This document shows positions 1 to 12,236 of a stretch of DNA of 64,000 bases, piece by piece; position 1 is the stretch's first letter, and each line of letters starts with the position of its first letter. Origin of the DNA: Maratus speciosus (Eukaryota; Arthropoda; Arachnida; Araneae; Salticidae); assembly GCA_963932465.1 (NCBI GenBank), contig OZ010786.1, forward strand, positions 597,049,038-597,113,037, given 5' to 3'. Position numbers and translations under genes: made by a program. A model generated the notes under the pieces. That model was not told where the DNA came from. It searched no databases and was given only the letters and a program-made list of their open reading frames with translations.

Positions 1-31
1 GTTTTATAAATTTCCTTATTAAACTTTTTAA

Positions 32-239
32 CACTTTCAGGGGCAGAAAAATTCTGTTCGTAATATGATGAAATATTTGACTGGCACCAGAATTAATAAA
101 CCATTTCTTCGTAATTAAAATTCTGTTTTCAAATAATCTCCTCATAAAATCGAAATCTTGTTAAGACATTTTAATGCAGGTTGCCAGCTTGGAATTAAAA
201 TTAGGTGGTTATGCCGTGTGAATACCGCACTAGAAAGGG
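32..239. mobile_element. TTAA-flanked palindromic MITE (piggyBac-like)
   Basis: Flanked by TTAA at 28-31 and 240-243. The left end reads CACTTTCAGGGGCAG and the right end GCACTAGAAAGGG. A GGCACCAGAATTA arm lies inside. Same layout as the copy at 43796-44005. No coding capacity. The TTAA duplication and CCCT-type ends are those of piggyBac-like elements; assignment is inferred. Confidence 0.7.
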
Positions 240-555
240 TTAAATAAAAAACTAACAAAAAATCCCAATAAAACTGCCAAAAATTTATGTGATATAAAAG
301 GATTGTAAGTAATGAATCAAAAGTTATGTAATAAAAAACTTTGCATCTTTGTAAAATGGCTGAACTTGAAGAAATTGTAAATTTTGGAATGATGAAAAAA
401 ATATTTGAGTACTTATGTGCAGTGTACATATAGAAAGACATTTCTTCTGAGAATAAAATACATGTAAAGCCTGCATGAATGTTTTAAAAGTTTAATCAGT
501 TTAAGAGTACAAAATATACATAAATTATAATTTATCCAACATAAGAAATTAAAAG

Positions 556-1055
556 CAGTGTTGCCAGATTGGGGACTTTTTTAATTCAGATTATTTGACT
601 GTCACCACTTTTTAAAGGAGTATAATTCGCATTATTTTTCAGAATTTGTAATCTATTTTTAAATAGACAGACTATTTCTATTTCAAAAAAGCGGTGATAA
701 TCAACAATCTGAGGACAAAAAAGTCCTTAACCCTCTCGCTGCGTAATTGTTTCATCAAAATAGCTTCAAAAATTGCCCATTTAATTCTTTTGCGACGAGC
801 GTCTTTCAAGAATTTTTATTCTTTTGTCACCGGTTTTTCAAACCAAAAATTTTTGTCTGATTTAAACGGGAAAATGCTTTTATTAGATAAGGCAAAGTTT
901 ACAATAAAACGTAACTGGTGGAAATGATCAAGGAGGGTTCATTAGACGGAAAAAATGCATCCCCGATGAAATCTCAAGTTGCGTAAATTTTACTACTTTT
1001 ACTTGCCTGAGAAACTCTGGCGTTGCGCAGCGAGGGGGTTAATCTGGCAACACTA
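556..1055. mobile_element. hAT-like MITE with CAGTGTTGCCAG ends, interrupted
   Basis: Left end CAGTGTTGCCAGATTGGG, right end ATCTGGCAACACTA. Flanking 8-mers ATTAAAAG and ATTCAAAA agree at 6 of 8 positions. Inner arms carry TTCAGATTATTTGACTGTCACC and its complement. A second MITE (731-1038) sits in its right arm at a TTAA. The related copy at 15542-15835 lacks that insertion. Confidence 0.75.
731..1038. mobile_element. TTAA MITE, CCCTCTCGCTGCG family, nested
   Basis: TTAA at 727-730 and 1039-1042 bound a 308-bp body with ends CCCTCTCGCTGCG and CGCAGCGAGGGGG. It interrupts the hAT-like MITE 556-1055, so it is the younger element. Related copies lie at 14625-14932 (also 308 bp), 33519-33759 and 35973-36202. 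Confidence 0.85.
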
Positions 1056-1378
1056 ATTCAAAATAAAATGGAAGAAAACATATTATTCCAGTTATTGAAG
1101 TATGAAAAACTCTAACAAAAGCACATATTTGTTTAGATGCATTTTTTAACACTTTAAAAGTTTATAATAAATGGAATGCCGAATATTTACTATAACTTTC
1201 AAGCATTTTAGTATAAAAGCAATACGGAAGAGAACATTTTCACACTTATTTCAGTATGATAAACAGTAATCCGAAAGCTCTGCCGAATTGTTTTCCTGAT
1301 TATATGTGACTCACTAAAGTGATTACATTATTTTTCTGAGCATGTTCTGTGGTTTCTCTTTAGACGATGTTTACCATA

Positions 1379-1426
1379 ATCGATCTCCTTGTGGGTTTCT
1401 ATAAAGAAACCCACAAGGAGATCGAT
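1379..1426. repeat. Perfect 22-bp hairpin with 4-nt loop
   Basis: The arm at 1379-1400 is exactly complementary to 1405-1426, separated by ATAA. The arms include CTCCTTGTGGGTTTCT. It is more perfect than its surroundings. It could be the remnant of a short foldback element or a transcribed hairpin; nothing in the sequence decides. Confidence 0.8.
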
Positions 1427-1794
1427 CGATAGCTTCTCCTCGAGTATCAGCAGGACATTCCGTGATAGTTATTGCACTTGCTTAAAAAATATTTGCGATT
1501 TCGTGGAAAATAAAATTTCATTTAATATTCAACTAAACTTTGTGTTAAAAAATCCCCATAGTATTGGAATTTTAAAAGGCTTCGTGCTGAAAGCTAGAAG
1601 ATCTTTAATAAAGTGAATACTAGAAATATCTTTCATAAAGTAGAAACCTGGATCGTTGAGCTTTAAGATGAACAAACTGAATTCATATTCATTTTTCAAG
1701 TAACATAATAAAACTTTATACAGATTTAAATAGTAGAAATTCATTAAAATGCATGTCACAGTGTAAATATCTATCGGTCGTAGTGCTTTCAAGA

Positions 1795-3440
1795 CATTTC
1801 TAGTGACCCTATAAATAAACCTTAAATGCTTCAATGCCGCCTTACAACAGATAGCTTGTAGAATCAGTGTAGAATTCAGACACTTTTCTCAGGTAGAGAT
1901 TTCTTTGGCTCCGGGGGGATATCGCACTTTTTGATAATTGAAAATAGAATATTTCAAATCTTCAGGGTGGAGAATGTCCCCCCCCCCATGGCAACTCCCT
2001 GAATTCAACACTGGGTCGAATCTCATATCTCAATATCGTTTGCATATAACCACTTTGACAAAAGTCAGGCTATTTAGTGTTGTTTTTCCTCTAGGATCCA
2101 AGTGCTTTAAACTGATGTAAATCAAAAACTAATCGACATTTATATATGAAACTGTCAAGATTTGTACTGGTTATAAAAACAAATAAAATACAGCAAACGA
2201 CGTAAAAATTGAATAATTATAGATTTCTGTAGTCCTATCAAAAACTTACACCTGAGTAACCCTGTAAACGAGATGTAAATGCTACAATTCTATTCTACAA
2301 TCTGAAAATTACTTGAGTCGACTGTAGTAACATATATTTTAATATCATGTGTATTACGACCATTTTGACAAGACTTATGCAATTTAATATATTTTTGCTC
2401 TATGTTAAGTATAGGAATAAATTCAAACTCATATAAGTCAAAAATTAATTAGTATTTTTACACGAATAAGATTTGAACTACTCCTAAAACATTTCAAATG
2501 CAGTTAATCCATTAAAAATCGAATAAATTAATAATTAAACAACTTGTTTATAAACACAAATAAAATACATCCAACCGCGTAAAAATCCGATTATTACACA
2601 TCTCTGTAGCCCTATACAAATATTTTGAGTGACTCTGTAAACTAAAAGTAAATAAATTAAACTCCCTCTAAGGTGGAATCGATCGGGACCGAGAAATTTT
2701 TCCGTAGTAGACAACATTCCGCCTTAGACAAATTTCACTCTATATCTATGGATTCGCAGGAACTTGAAAGTATTTCCGAGTTAGACAGATTTCCATCTTA
2801 CACAGAGTCTGCCTAACAGAGAGTTTACTGCACTACAATTCTCTTTCACAATAAGAAGATGATATGAGTAGACTGTAGTAACATATCCTAACACCATGTG
2901 CATACGACCATTTTGACAAGAATTATGCCATTTAATATATTTTTGCTCTATGTTACGTATAGGAATCAATTACTTCAAACTTATATAAATCAAAAACTAA
3001 TTAATATTTTTACACAAAACTTTAAAGATTTGAACTACTCATAAAACAATTCAAATGCAGCAATTCATTAAAAAACGGATAATTACACAACTCTTTATCC
3101 CTATCTAAAGTTATTTTGAGTGACCCTGTAAACGAACCGTAAAAGAAACGTAAATGGCTACAATTCTGTTTTACAATGGAAGCTGACTTGGGGCGTCTGT
3201 CGTAACATATTTCAATATAATGTGTATGCGATACTTTCGACTAGAGTTAGGTCATTTGATATTTTTTTGCCCTATGCATATGTATAGGAATTAATTATTT
3301 CAAACTCATATAAATCAAAAAATAATCAACGCTTTTACACTAAACTTTCAAAGGTTTGAACTACTTATAAAAACAATTCAAATGCACCAAACCTCGTAAA
3401 ATTCCGATAATTACACAACGCTGTAGCCCTGCCAACAGTG
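1795..3440. repeat. Degenerate long-unit tandem repeat
   Basis: A block containing AGTGACCCTGTAAAC, then GCTACAATTCT, then GACTGTAGTAACATAT, then GAACTACTCCTAAAAC recurs, diverged, with module starts near 1800, 2254, 2628 and 3118. Spacing is irregular (about 330-490 bp), so units have gained and lost segments. No open frame is conserved between units. Confidence 0.6.
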
Positions 3441-3563
3441 TTTGGTCTGAACAAAAATCTAAAAAGTGCAAAAAGCAGCACTTTTAAAATCGCATTTCCT
3501 AAAAACCTATTCGTCGGATTCCACTTTACTTGTGGTTACTGAGTCACGTGGCACGCCCCATTT

Positions 3564-3895
3564 CATAGAAACAAGAATTTTGTTTCTATGATAAATAGAA
3601 CTTGATCTACAGATGTGTCAAAATCCCATTTTCGTCAGGCTGCAAAATATAAACTAGGCAGAGTACTAAAAATGTTTATAAAATCGTCTCGCCTCAACTG
3701 GCGGAAAGTCCTTTCATTTATTGTCCATCCCATAGAAACAAGAATTTTGTTTCTATAATAAACAGAACTGGAGCTATAGAGGTGTCAAAATCCCATTTTG
3801 GTCAGGCCGCAAAATATAAACTAGGCAGAGTACTGAAAAAAAAATTATATAATCGTTTGGCATCAATTGGCGAAAATTCCTTTCATTTACCCATT
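3564..3895. repeat. Two-unit direct tandem repeat, 167-bp period
   Basis: CATAGAAACAAGAATTTTGT starts at 3564 and again at 3731. Both units continue through GTGTCAAAATCCCATTTT and AAACTAGGCAGAGTACT. Each begins with a small hairpin (AGAAACA..TGTTTCT). Non-coding. Confidence 0.8.
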
Positions 3896-4225
3896 GCATT
3901 GTTTCTTCTTTGGCTTGGCGAGAAACTCTGTCGAGTTTCTCTGATAGTTTGACTAAAACTATACGCTATTTTCTTTTATGGAAAATTGAACTGCAATTCT
4001 AAAAAAACATGGGTGTATAAATAAATCTACAGCTCATTCGATTTCATTTTCTTTTAGATATTCAGAAATTTTACAATTCAACGGTGTAAGGAGGCATTTT
4101 AAATTTTTACCACGGAGTCCTCTATCACAAGAAACAGAATTGTGCGCGGTTGTGTCCGACGACATATTTATTTCACACTGGCCTCTGATATCGTCGGTAC
4201 CATTTCAAATTATCTAATATGAAAA

Positions 4226-4410
4226 CAGTATTGCGAGTGGGCTATTTTTTTTACATTCAGATTTCTTGATTGGCACCAATTTGTTTAGTAAAATTCGCGT
4301 TATTTAATGGCATATTAATTAATGCGAAAACTAGGGGAATTTTACCATTTCAGATAAGTGGTGCCAATCAAGAAATCTGAATTTTAAAAAATAGCCCACT
4401 GGCAACACTG
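4226..4410. mobile_element. hAT-like MITE, GCCCACTGGCAACACTG end
   Basis: Ends are CAGTATTGCGAGTGGGC and GCCCACTGGCAACACTG. Inner arms TTCAGATTTCTTGATTGG and the complement GTGGTGCCAATCAAG match the MITE at 17273-17462. No convincing 8-bp duplication survives (TATGAAAA against TTATTATA). Confidence 0.7.
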
Positions 4411-4423
4411 TTATTATAATGGA

Positions 4424-4612
4424 CAGTGTTGTAGTCGTAAAAAAAGCAGACAGCATACGCTATAGCAGAGGGTATACGCTAGAGTCTGGAACGTCCTTGG
4501 CTAGGGTATACGCTACAGCTTTATTTTAGAAACAGATAGTATACAGAGCTTCTTAAAAAAAATCCAGAAGGTATACGGCGTATACCTCAATATTCCCACA
4601 ACTACACCCCTG
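4424..4612. mobile_element. hAT-like MITE with perfect 8-bp duplication
   Basis: ATAATGGA occurs at 4416-4423 and again at 4613-4620. The ends are CAGTGTTGTAGT and ACTACACCCCTG. The 189-bp body holds several GTATACGCTA motifs and no coding sequence. An exact 8-bp duplication plus CAG ends fits hAT. Confidence 0.85.
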
Positions 4613-4779
4613 ATAATGGATAGTTTGACATGGTACCGACGCGACGATATAAGAAGTTAGACACAGAAGGTAAATAGCGCTTCGTCAGGTGTCTACAATC
4701 ACAAAGCAACGGTATTTCAACATACCAAATTCCTTCTTGTTTATAAGTACAAAATTTCACCATTAGTTAAGGTCATATT

Positions 4780-5850
4780 TATTGCACTAAAATTCTGGTA
4801 GAAAAGTGATTGTGAAACTCTTGACGAGCCGCAACTGCATAAGGCATAATATCAACATAAATATGTCTGATGAACGTACAATTGACTGTGGTATTGCACA
4901 ATATTGATGGTTTTGTAGGAGTGTAACGGATGACGAATCTTAGCGAAAAGCTTGATTGCTGTACGCTAATTGTCCTGCATCGCATGGATTCGAGTAATGG
5001 TGATTGTGATATAATAAGCAGGAAAACATCTTCGTCAAATGTATAGGTGTCATCTTCACTCGCTGTGCACATCGTTTCGGATACAGCAACGGTTGTCATG
5101 TTGTTGTTCGCCAATCACAGCGCGTCAACTTTTCTACGCTCCTGAAACTATCTCGTTTGTTCAGCGTCGGACATAGTATATGACCCGGAACTTTCTCTTT
5201 CATATTTTTGGCTCTGCTCTTGCGAGGGTTGAGGAGGACATATTGATATTATAATATTTTTGCACACTTACATTAACTTAATACATGAAAATAATGTCCA
5301 AAATATCCTTATGAATATTTTAATCGATCAATATCGAGAAACTATGTATATATACACCGAATCAACACGCTTCCACGTCGGTGACGTGAGACACACAATT
5401 AAAAGATGATATTAGTGCAGATTTTGGACACTGGGCGCTCCTACAACCATTCAGTGTTGCCTGTTTGACCTCCCTTATTACACCAAAATTTCGACTTCAG
5501 ACCGGAACTTCTTGAAAAAGAATTTTTACTTTAAGTAATCAATAAAAAGTCTGACGTTAATTGAATCTGAAAATCCTTTTTGCATTTTCTAATGTGAATC
5601 TGAATTTTCGTTTAATAAAATTGGAGGCCAAACTGGCAACCCTGCAGACATCCAGCTTGCCCTTGAAGCAAAGTCCAGATCGTATTAGTGAGTTGAACAT
5701 ATATTTATATCACGAAACAGAACTTGCGTCTCGGAGAATAATAGTAAGGGGGGGGAGGGGGGGGTATTAAAGCAAGACGATATAGACGTTTCCAATACGA
5801 TCCATATGTCTATCTGGTACTCATATGTTTTGGTATGCTTTTAAAGACGT
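4780..5850. repeat. Dispersed repeat, copy 1 (copy 2 at 59220-60070)
   Basis: Shares ordered blocks with 59220-60070 in the same orientation: GTCTGATGAACGTACAAT, the GGTTGAGG..GACATATT block, TGTCCAAAATA, AATCGAT..CTCGA and GCTTTTAAAGAC. The minus strand carries a 111-codon open frame (5114 to 4779) with an acidic start (residues SEDD, DEDVF) that I cannot assign to a family. The same frame is broken in copy 2. It may be the 5' end of a larger transposon gene; this is not shown. Confidence 0.55.
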
Positions 5851-5859
5851 TTCATGTCA

Positions 5860-7230
5860 AAAATATTTTTTATAATTGCATAAAATGAACTTTTTACATA
5901 AAAAATACAACTTTGTTTAAACAGAACGATCTGATCCGAGTTCGGCTCGAAACTCGGGACGGACACGAGCACGTGAAATGAATATCCGAAGGCTATTTTT
6001 CAAGTAAGATCCGCTACTTTAATCACCCGACTACCAAGAAGGGTTATGTGTTTCATGCTTATCTGGGTATGTGGATTTCTTTATACCCTCGAAACATCCC
6101 AACGGCTGGATGGATTTGAATTAATGTTGTGTCTATCAATTTGCCTTAAACGTCCGATGGCTATAGGCTAGGGTTTTTTATAAATTCTAAATGGCGGTAG
6201 AGACGAAAAAGAAATTACGCATCATATTGAGTGGCATATCTTTGGATAGGTCTTTCAAAATGAAGACGATGTTTCATTGACTATTTTACAGTCCGAAGCT
6301 CCGTTTATATATTACACAACCTGGAAGTTGTGAAGGAAGGATCTGTAGCTTTGCTGCAACTCTAACCTTCATAGGCCTCATCAAAAAAGTGTTTATAGAT
6401 AGGAACTAACACTTAAACACATTTTAAAAGTCATCAATACAAGTAAATAAAAAAAATAGGTAAGTAACATAAAAAAATAGTTCCACATTGATGAGAAATA
6501 GTTAATTAGTTCGCTTTCTGCGCAGTCTGCCGCGCAGAATATTCTTCTTCCGAGCGGAAATTCTGTTCAAAACGTCCACTTTGCTATTTTCCACACGCTA
6601 TATTGCCACACGCTATTTTCTGAGAGATCTATTGCGTTTGCAAAAAATAGAAAAAAACCGTTGGATTTCATTTTCCTGAACAACAACAACTGCTATTTTC
6701 ATGCATTTCCTAACAAAAATAAATTAAAACTTACGTCATAAAGTTGCTTGTTTGGATTTGATAACAGTCTTAAAATAAAAAAAAAGTCGGCGAAATTTTC
6801 CCTCAAAACACGAAAACGCAGGTGGCTTCGACTCATGTTTTTACGACTAAATATGCATATTTTTCACGAAATTTATACGTACGCTTCCAAAACGTTATAT
6901 TTATAACCGATAAAAATTTGAAACAGTTCGTATGATAAGAAATATATATATATATATATTTAATTTTTAACATTTAACCCAACACGGAAAAAAAAGCGAG
7001 GAGAAAATATTTCTTTCAAAATTTTTTACACAAGATGCAATATTTTACTACTATACGGTTAGGTTTATCATCGTTAAAAATTTCAATGAGTTTGGACAAT
7101 AAAAACTATTTTTACATTCTACCATCTTTACAAGAAGAAAGTATTGGATTCATGAAAATTTCGGCCGTGTTTTTCGATAGCTTTATGCGTTTTAGAAGGT
7201 CCAGAACAAGATTAGAGGATTTTTAGAAAA
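5860..7230. other. Unassigned AT-rich DNA
   Basis: No gene or complete element seen. It includes a short TA run at about 6942-6960. A 63-codon open frame at 7035-7226 has no recognisable features. Confidence 0.5.
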
Positions 7231-7286
7231 TGTCTGTCTGTCACTCTGTGAGTCTGTCTGTATGTGACAAAAATTTTGTGGACGCT

Positions 7287-8000
7287 CTATCTCAAGAAGT
7301 AATGCACGGAATTTCACCAAACTTTAGATTCAGTTACACCTTGATATAAACTGGTGCTGATTACTTTTTGGTGTAAATCCCCAACAGGTGGCACTGCTAT
7401 GCTACATTTTTCCCGATTTCTGCAATAGCTATATCTCATAAACTAAAGCACGGAATTTTCATAAAATTTCAGATTCAGTTAGTCCTTGTTATAATTTGGT
7501 GCTGATTACATTTTGAGAAAAATCGTCTAACAAGTGACACTGCTATGTTGGAATATTCATGATTATCGCAATAGTTCTATCTCATGAATTAATGCACCAA
7601 TTTTCATCAAACTTCAGATTCCGTTAGTCCCTGATATAAATTAGTGCTGTTTAGTTTTTGGTGTAAATCGAACAACAAGTGGCAGTGCTATGTTGCATTT
7701 TTCACGATTTCCGCAATAGCTGTATCTCAAGAACTAAAGCGTGATTTTCATGAAGCTTCAGATTCAGTTACTCCCTGGTATAAATTTGTCCTAATTTTTT
7801 TTGTATAAACCGAGCAACAGTTAGCGCTGTTATGTAGGATTTCTTACGATTTCCGCATAGCTCTATCCCAAAAACTAATGCACGAATTTTAATCAAACTT
7901 CAGATTCAGTTAGAAGTTGACATAAGTTGTTGATTATTACATTTTATTGTAAATCACCTAATTGGCCGCGCTGATATGCTGAATTTTTCAGGAAGTATTT
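7287..8000. repeat. Tandem array, about 144-bp unit, five copies
   Basis: A unit beginning CTATCTCAAGAAGTAATGCACG and running through CAGATTCAGTTA, TGGTGCTGATTA, GTGTAAATC and GGCACTGCTATG repeats at about 7287, 7431, 7574, 7719 and 7862. Divergence rises toward the right. It is preceded by a TCTGTCTGTC simple repeat. Probably a retroelement or satellite-like tail; family unknown. Confidence 0.8.
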
Positions 8001-8325
8001 ACATGTATGAGATAGAAGAAAGTTTTGGGATTGCCATATCCGACTAGTTTGTTAACTGTGAAACGATCCGTAATAAAAAAAAAAGCTCTGTTACAAACGC
8101 AATTGCGATAAAATATAAATATATTTTCTCAATTTTTTTACGCAGGCTACAAAAACCTTTGAGTGATTCTTAAAAATTTTAAGTGTTTGAAGAATAACGA
8201 CTATTTTTCTTACATCTAATATGCACGATAACACCCTTCCCTTATTTTGTTCGGAATATTTCAAAATTACATGTGAACACTGGAAATCAAAATACGGAAA
8301 GACGAAAAATACAAAAACACATGTA

Positions 8326-9387
8326 CAGGCGGGGGAAAAAAAGTAAACACCCCCTACTAACTCCTCAACAAATTATCGTAAAAAATGATACTGGTACCGA
8401 ACGATCGGAAATAAAGTCTACTTTTAAATGATGTATATAAAATTTGCTTAGAAGGCCATCTACATATTAAAACTAATCCAAACTTCATTTTTTTCAATGG
8501 CAATACCTAAGTTTAACGAGATTTTCAAATCTTCGGTTCAAACTATGCCTAGGCAACAAATTTCAAGTCAGTTGAATGATAAGTTTTTAATTTATAAGCA
8601 TTCAAACTTTTATGCTGCCAATGTTAAATTGCATTTTCATATTCTTATTTATATCCTGAAATTATGTTCCTAATGCGCTAATGTTTCTGTGTAGCAATAA
8701 TCTTAATAAACTCAAACGCAAATACGCGGAATTTGCCATTTTTATAATTTTATGATATGAATTATGAATTATTAAATTAATATTCGAAAAAATTATGAAC
8801 TACAACCTACAATTTTTTTGATGGATTTACATTTATTAAGTCTTGCTTTATGGAAATACAAAATTTCATATTTTTATTCCAAATAGTTTTCAAATTATGC
8901 TTAAAAAACGGCAAAATGATGGTTTAAGGGGCCGACTATGATAGAAGTGAGTAGATAGTTTGAAATTTCTTCTGCTGTCCTGTAATCTAGCCGGCATTGA
9001 CTGCCTGAGTGATTAATGTGCCTTGATCAAGAAGGGGGCTCTCTCGGTTAACAATCGCGTACCGAACTTCAATTTGGATACAGCCCTTAAAATATGCTCG
9101 TTTTAAAATACTTAATTTCTTGGAAACTTCTGGTACGAATTGCATATAAACTTGTTTTGAAGCTAACTGAAGTGTGTAGAGTTCATTTATGCTGTCAGAA
9201 TTATGTACACCTATTGAAAAAAAAACAAAGTTATGGTTCGTTTTAATATGTAGATGCCCCCCTAAGCAAATTTTATATACATCATTTAAAAGTAGACTTT
9301 ATTTCCAATCGTTCGGTACCAGTAACTTTCTTCTACGATAATTTGTTGAGGAGTTAGTAGGGGTGTGTACTTTTTTTTGCACTACTG
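8326..9387. mobile_element. TA-flanked element with about 150-bp terminal inverted repeats
   Basis: TA at 8324-8325 and 9388-9389. Both ends carry an inverted block: CCTACTAACTCCTCAACAAA, CGGTACC/GGTACCGAACGAT, GAAATAAAGTCTACTTTTAA and ATGTAGATG. The 1,062-bp element has no transposase frame. It is a non-autonomous Tc1/mariner-type element by its TA duplication. Confidence 0.8.
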
Positions 9388-9389
9388 TA

Positions 9390-10560
9390 CATTAATTTCT
9401 TTTTCCAATGATATATATATCTCTCTATTCTAAAAAAAAGTAACTACCGCTGTCACCGCCGCTGGTTTTAAATTTTTTGTCACCGGAGATCTTTCTTCGA
9501 TAATAATAAGAAAAATGATGCATACAAAAATATAAAAATCAGTAGTATTATACAGAAATGTTTGATAAACACGCTGATGCAGACAGTTTTCAAATCGAAG
9601 GATTATTTTAAGAGATATTTAATGCTAAAGTTGGACAAAATCGTTCCACTAAAAAAGTTTTATAGGAGCAAAAAATATTCATGGGAATTTAATCATTTTT
9701 AGATCATTTTATACGTTTGAAGTTCCCGGTGTGCAGACTGTATTTCTTTTTTTTTTAATTTGACTCATTTTTTGAGGTTTTATTTCTATTTTAAATTTAA
9801 ATTTTCAGCATTTCTAGAGATATATTTTTTTTTTTTTTTTTTTTTTTTTTACATAATTTAGAAAGTGATATTAATTTAAACTGTTGACAACTGTATAAAC
9901 AGCGCAAACAATAATGTTTGCTTCAAATAAAAAAAAAATATTTATATGTGTAAATAAATTAAAAATTTTTTTACATGTGACTATTACAAACAGAAAAAAA
10001 ACATTTGGAATTAGAATTAAATAATTATGTACAAAAAGCAGGAACTTATTAAAAATTACGTCATAAAAACTATATTTACACATGAATTTCAAGAGAGAAA
10101 GGAAATTGTAAAATAATAAATTCATTAACATGCATTAGAAGTCTTAAATGGGAGAAATGACGTCATATTTACGTCACCTTACAGTTATTACATAAATTGA
10201 ACACAAAATAATATTGCAAAACAGTTTAAATTTAGAAATTGCGCTAGACATTTATTTGATATTTTGATAGGATACTTTTCAACTATTTCTGTTAAGAAAG
10301 CGCAAATAATATTTCATTTCTAACAAAAGTATTTTCACGTGAATATTAAAAAGAGAAAGGATAGTTTGGTCAAAATTACGTCAGATTAAAAACGATTAAT
10401 TTAAAATATCTTATTTAAAAGAACTTTATTTTCGCTTTGTTAAAAAAAAACCGGGAGACAAAGACTCTGTTTACTTAATTCCTTTTATATTAGCTTATTT
10501 TGAAATATTTAACTTATTTTACATAATCAAAGACGAAAACAGCGATTGTATCTTTGGTAC
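9390..10560. other. AT-rich spacer with poly-T and diverged internal repeats
   Basis: Contains a long T tract at about 9827-9850 and two diverged copies of a block with ACATGAATTTCAAGAGAGAAA and ATTACGTCA (about 10020-10120 and 10330-10385). The 86-codon minus-strand frame at 9871-10131 is compositionally biased and not credible as a gene. Confidence 0.45.
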
Positions 10561-10566
10561 TACTTA

Positions 10567-10835
10567 GTTATCCCGTCGACCAAAAATCTATCATTCTCCA
10601 AACTATAAGATTAAATGCCAATAATGGTTGATCGTAAATGTCACATTAACTTGACTTTAAGCAAGTTACACGTGTCTACGTCATCAAGTTATTTTTATTT
10701 CGACGTTTTTTTTTTTTTTTTTTTTTTTTTTTTTGTATTTTTATTAATGTTGCACTAATTTATTTGTTCTTTCGTTATTTAAAATAAAAATTATGTCAAT
10801 TCGTATAATCTGGCGAAATTGGTCGACGGAATAAT
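10567..10835. mobile_element. Palindromic MITE, GTTATCCCGTCGACC ends, copy 1
   Basis: Left end GTTATCCCGTCGACCAAA and right end TTGGTCGACGGAATAAT. The interior block TTAAATGCCAA and the TGTTCTTTCGTTATTTAAAA stretch match copy 2 at 48689-48945. An expanded T tract sits at about 10709-10734. Confidence 0.8.
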
Positions 10836-11020
10836 CAAGTAGTAGCGCAGCGGATTTGATCTTAAAATTCCCCAATCAAAGAGAAATGAATAGAAATCCG
10901 TTTATAGGGAGATCGCCACTGTTTTTTAAATTATAATTCAATCTTCCGAAATCTTTTTAAAGCCGATCAAATTAGCATACTTTTAGAGTCTGCGGTGTCT
11001 GAACGGGGGTTGACGAACGT

Positions 11021-11049
11021 ATCTCGTAGGGGGCAGAGCCCCCTAGTTT
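11021..11049 (+). mobile_element. Possible Helitron-like 3' end
   Basis: A GC-rich hairpin AGGGGGC..GCCCCCT is followed at once by a CTAG-T junction. Helitrons end in a hairpin plus CTRR before a T. The hairpin overlaps the CTAG rather than lying a few bases upstream, so this is tentative. Confidence 0.3.
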
Positions 11050-12230
11050 CGTTATAAAGAAATACTTCACCCAGATTTTTTTTTTCTTGAAATACGAAAA
11101 ATCAAATCACACCACGCTTAACAAGCGTAAATTAAGCTTTCAAAAGACGCTTTCAGTTATAGAAAATATGATAATCAACCTTTAGAAAAAAATTCATTTC
11201 CGAAAGTGGATTTTTCCCCATTTGTTTACACATACGATTTACATAACGTACATTTTAGTTAAAATAATACATTTAATTTTAAACAACTGCACTGTAATTT
11301 CAATACAATATTGTACAAGGAGAATTAATTTGTTAATATTAAATGACTTGCAGTTGAAAAAAATTCAGAAGAAAACACGTTTTAACACTTTTTGCCCAAA
11401 GCAGAGCGTGCTCCCATGATTAAGCTTTTGCAAAGGTTTTCGTTTCAATTTATAAATTCATTCAAAACGGATTTTAGGTTTTTTAAGTGTTATTATCTCG
11501 GGTCATGCTTACGCCGATCTTTCGTTTAAAAATATAAAATCAAAACAGACCGGAGCGCTCGCCCGATGTACGCTGCCGAAGGTAGTGATGTCCAGAAGTC
11601 TAGGTTCGTTTGCTCAAATTTTCATTTGGAAATAAAAAAATATAGAAAATCGAGGGTATACGCTAGCAAAAGCAGTGTGCACTCCAACATAAGGAATAGG
11701 TAGAAAGATTTCTTTTAAATATTTTAAATCGTTCAATATTGATTTTATTTAAGGGTATTACCACTACCCAGGCAACGTCAGTTGACTCAATGTAGTATAT
11801 AATGAAGAGATGAAAAAAATCATAAATTTAATAGTTACTTTTAAAGTGCAATTTATAATAAAATAACTTTTTATTGTTTATGGTAGTGAATTTTTTTGTT
11901 TATAAATAAATTGAAAAAATATATTTCGTTTAATTTTTTTACATTATAATTTATGTGTGCCATGTACGTACCCTTAACTACATTTTTTAACGACCGTAAG
12001 AATAAAGGTTTACAGTTATTGTAAACTGCTATACTTATTTAATTGTATTGTTTGCTTTATTTAATGTCGAATAGATCAAATAAGGTACATAACAAAATTA
12101 TTCACACAAGTGTGTCGCAATGTTAAGCTATATTCAAGTGTTCTACGATATAATAGTTGTTGAAATGCTCTGGCAATGTTGTCAGCAGGTCGTGATTTTA
12201 TCTATTCTGTTACTTGAATACTACTACTTT
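11050..12230. other. Unassigned AT-rich DNA
   Basis: No gene or bounded element found. A GGGTATACGCTAGC motif near 11654 echoes motifs inside the MITE at 4424-4612. Confidence 0.4.
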
Positions 12231-12236
12231 CTTTAA

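Noticed and set aside
9871..10131. 86-codon minus-strand open frame
   Set aside because: Composition is F/L/I/N-rich as expected from AT-rich DNA, with no motif, homologue pattern or splice context.
10140..10180. TGACGTCA palindromes (also near 39724, 54994 and 55360) resembling CRE sites
   Set aside because: Those at 39-55 kb are part of the GCTGCCATCG repeat; the one at 10.16 kb has no associated gene.
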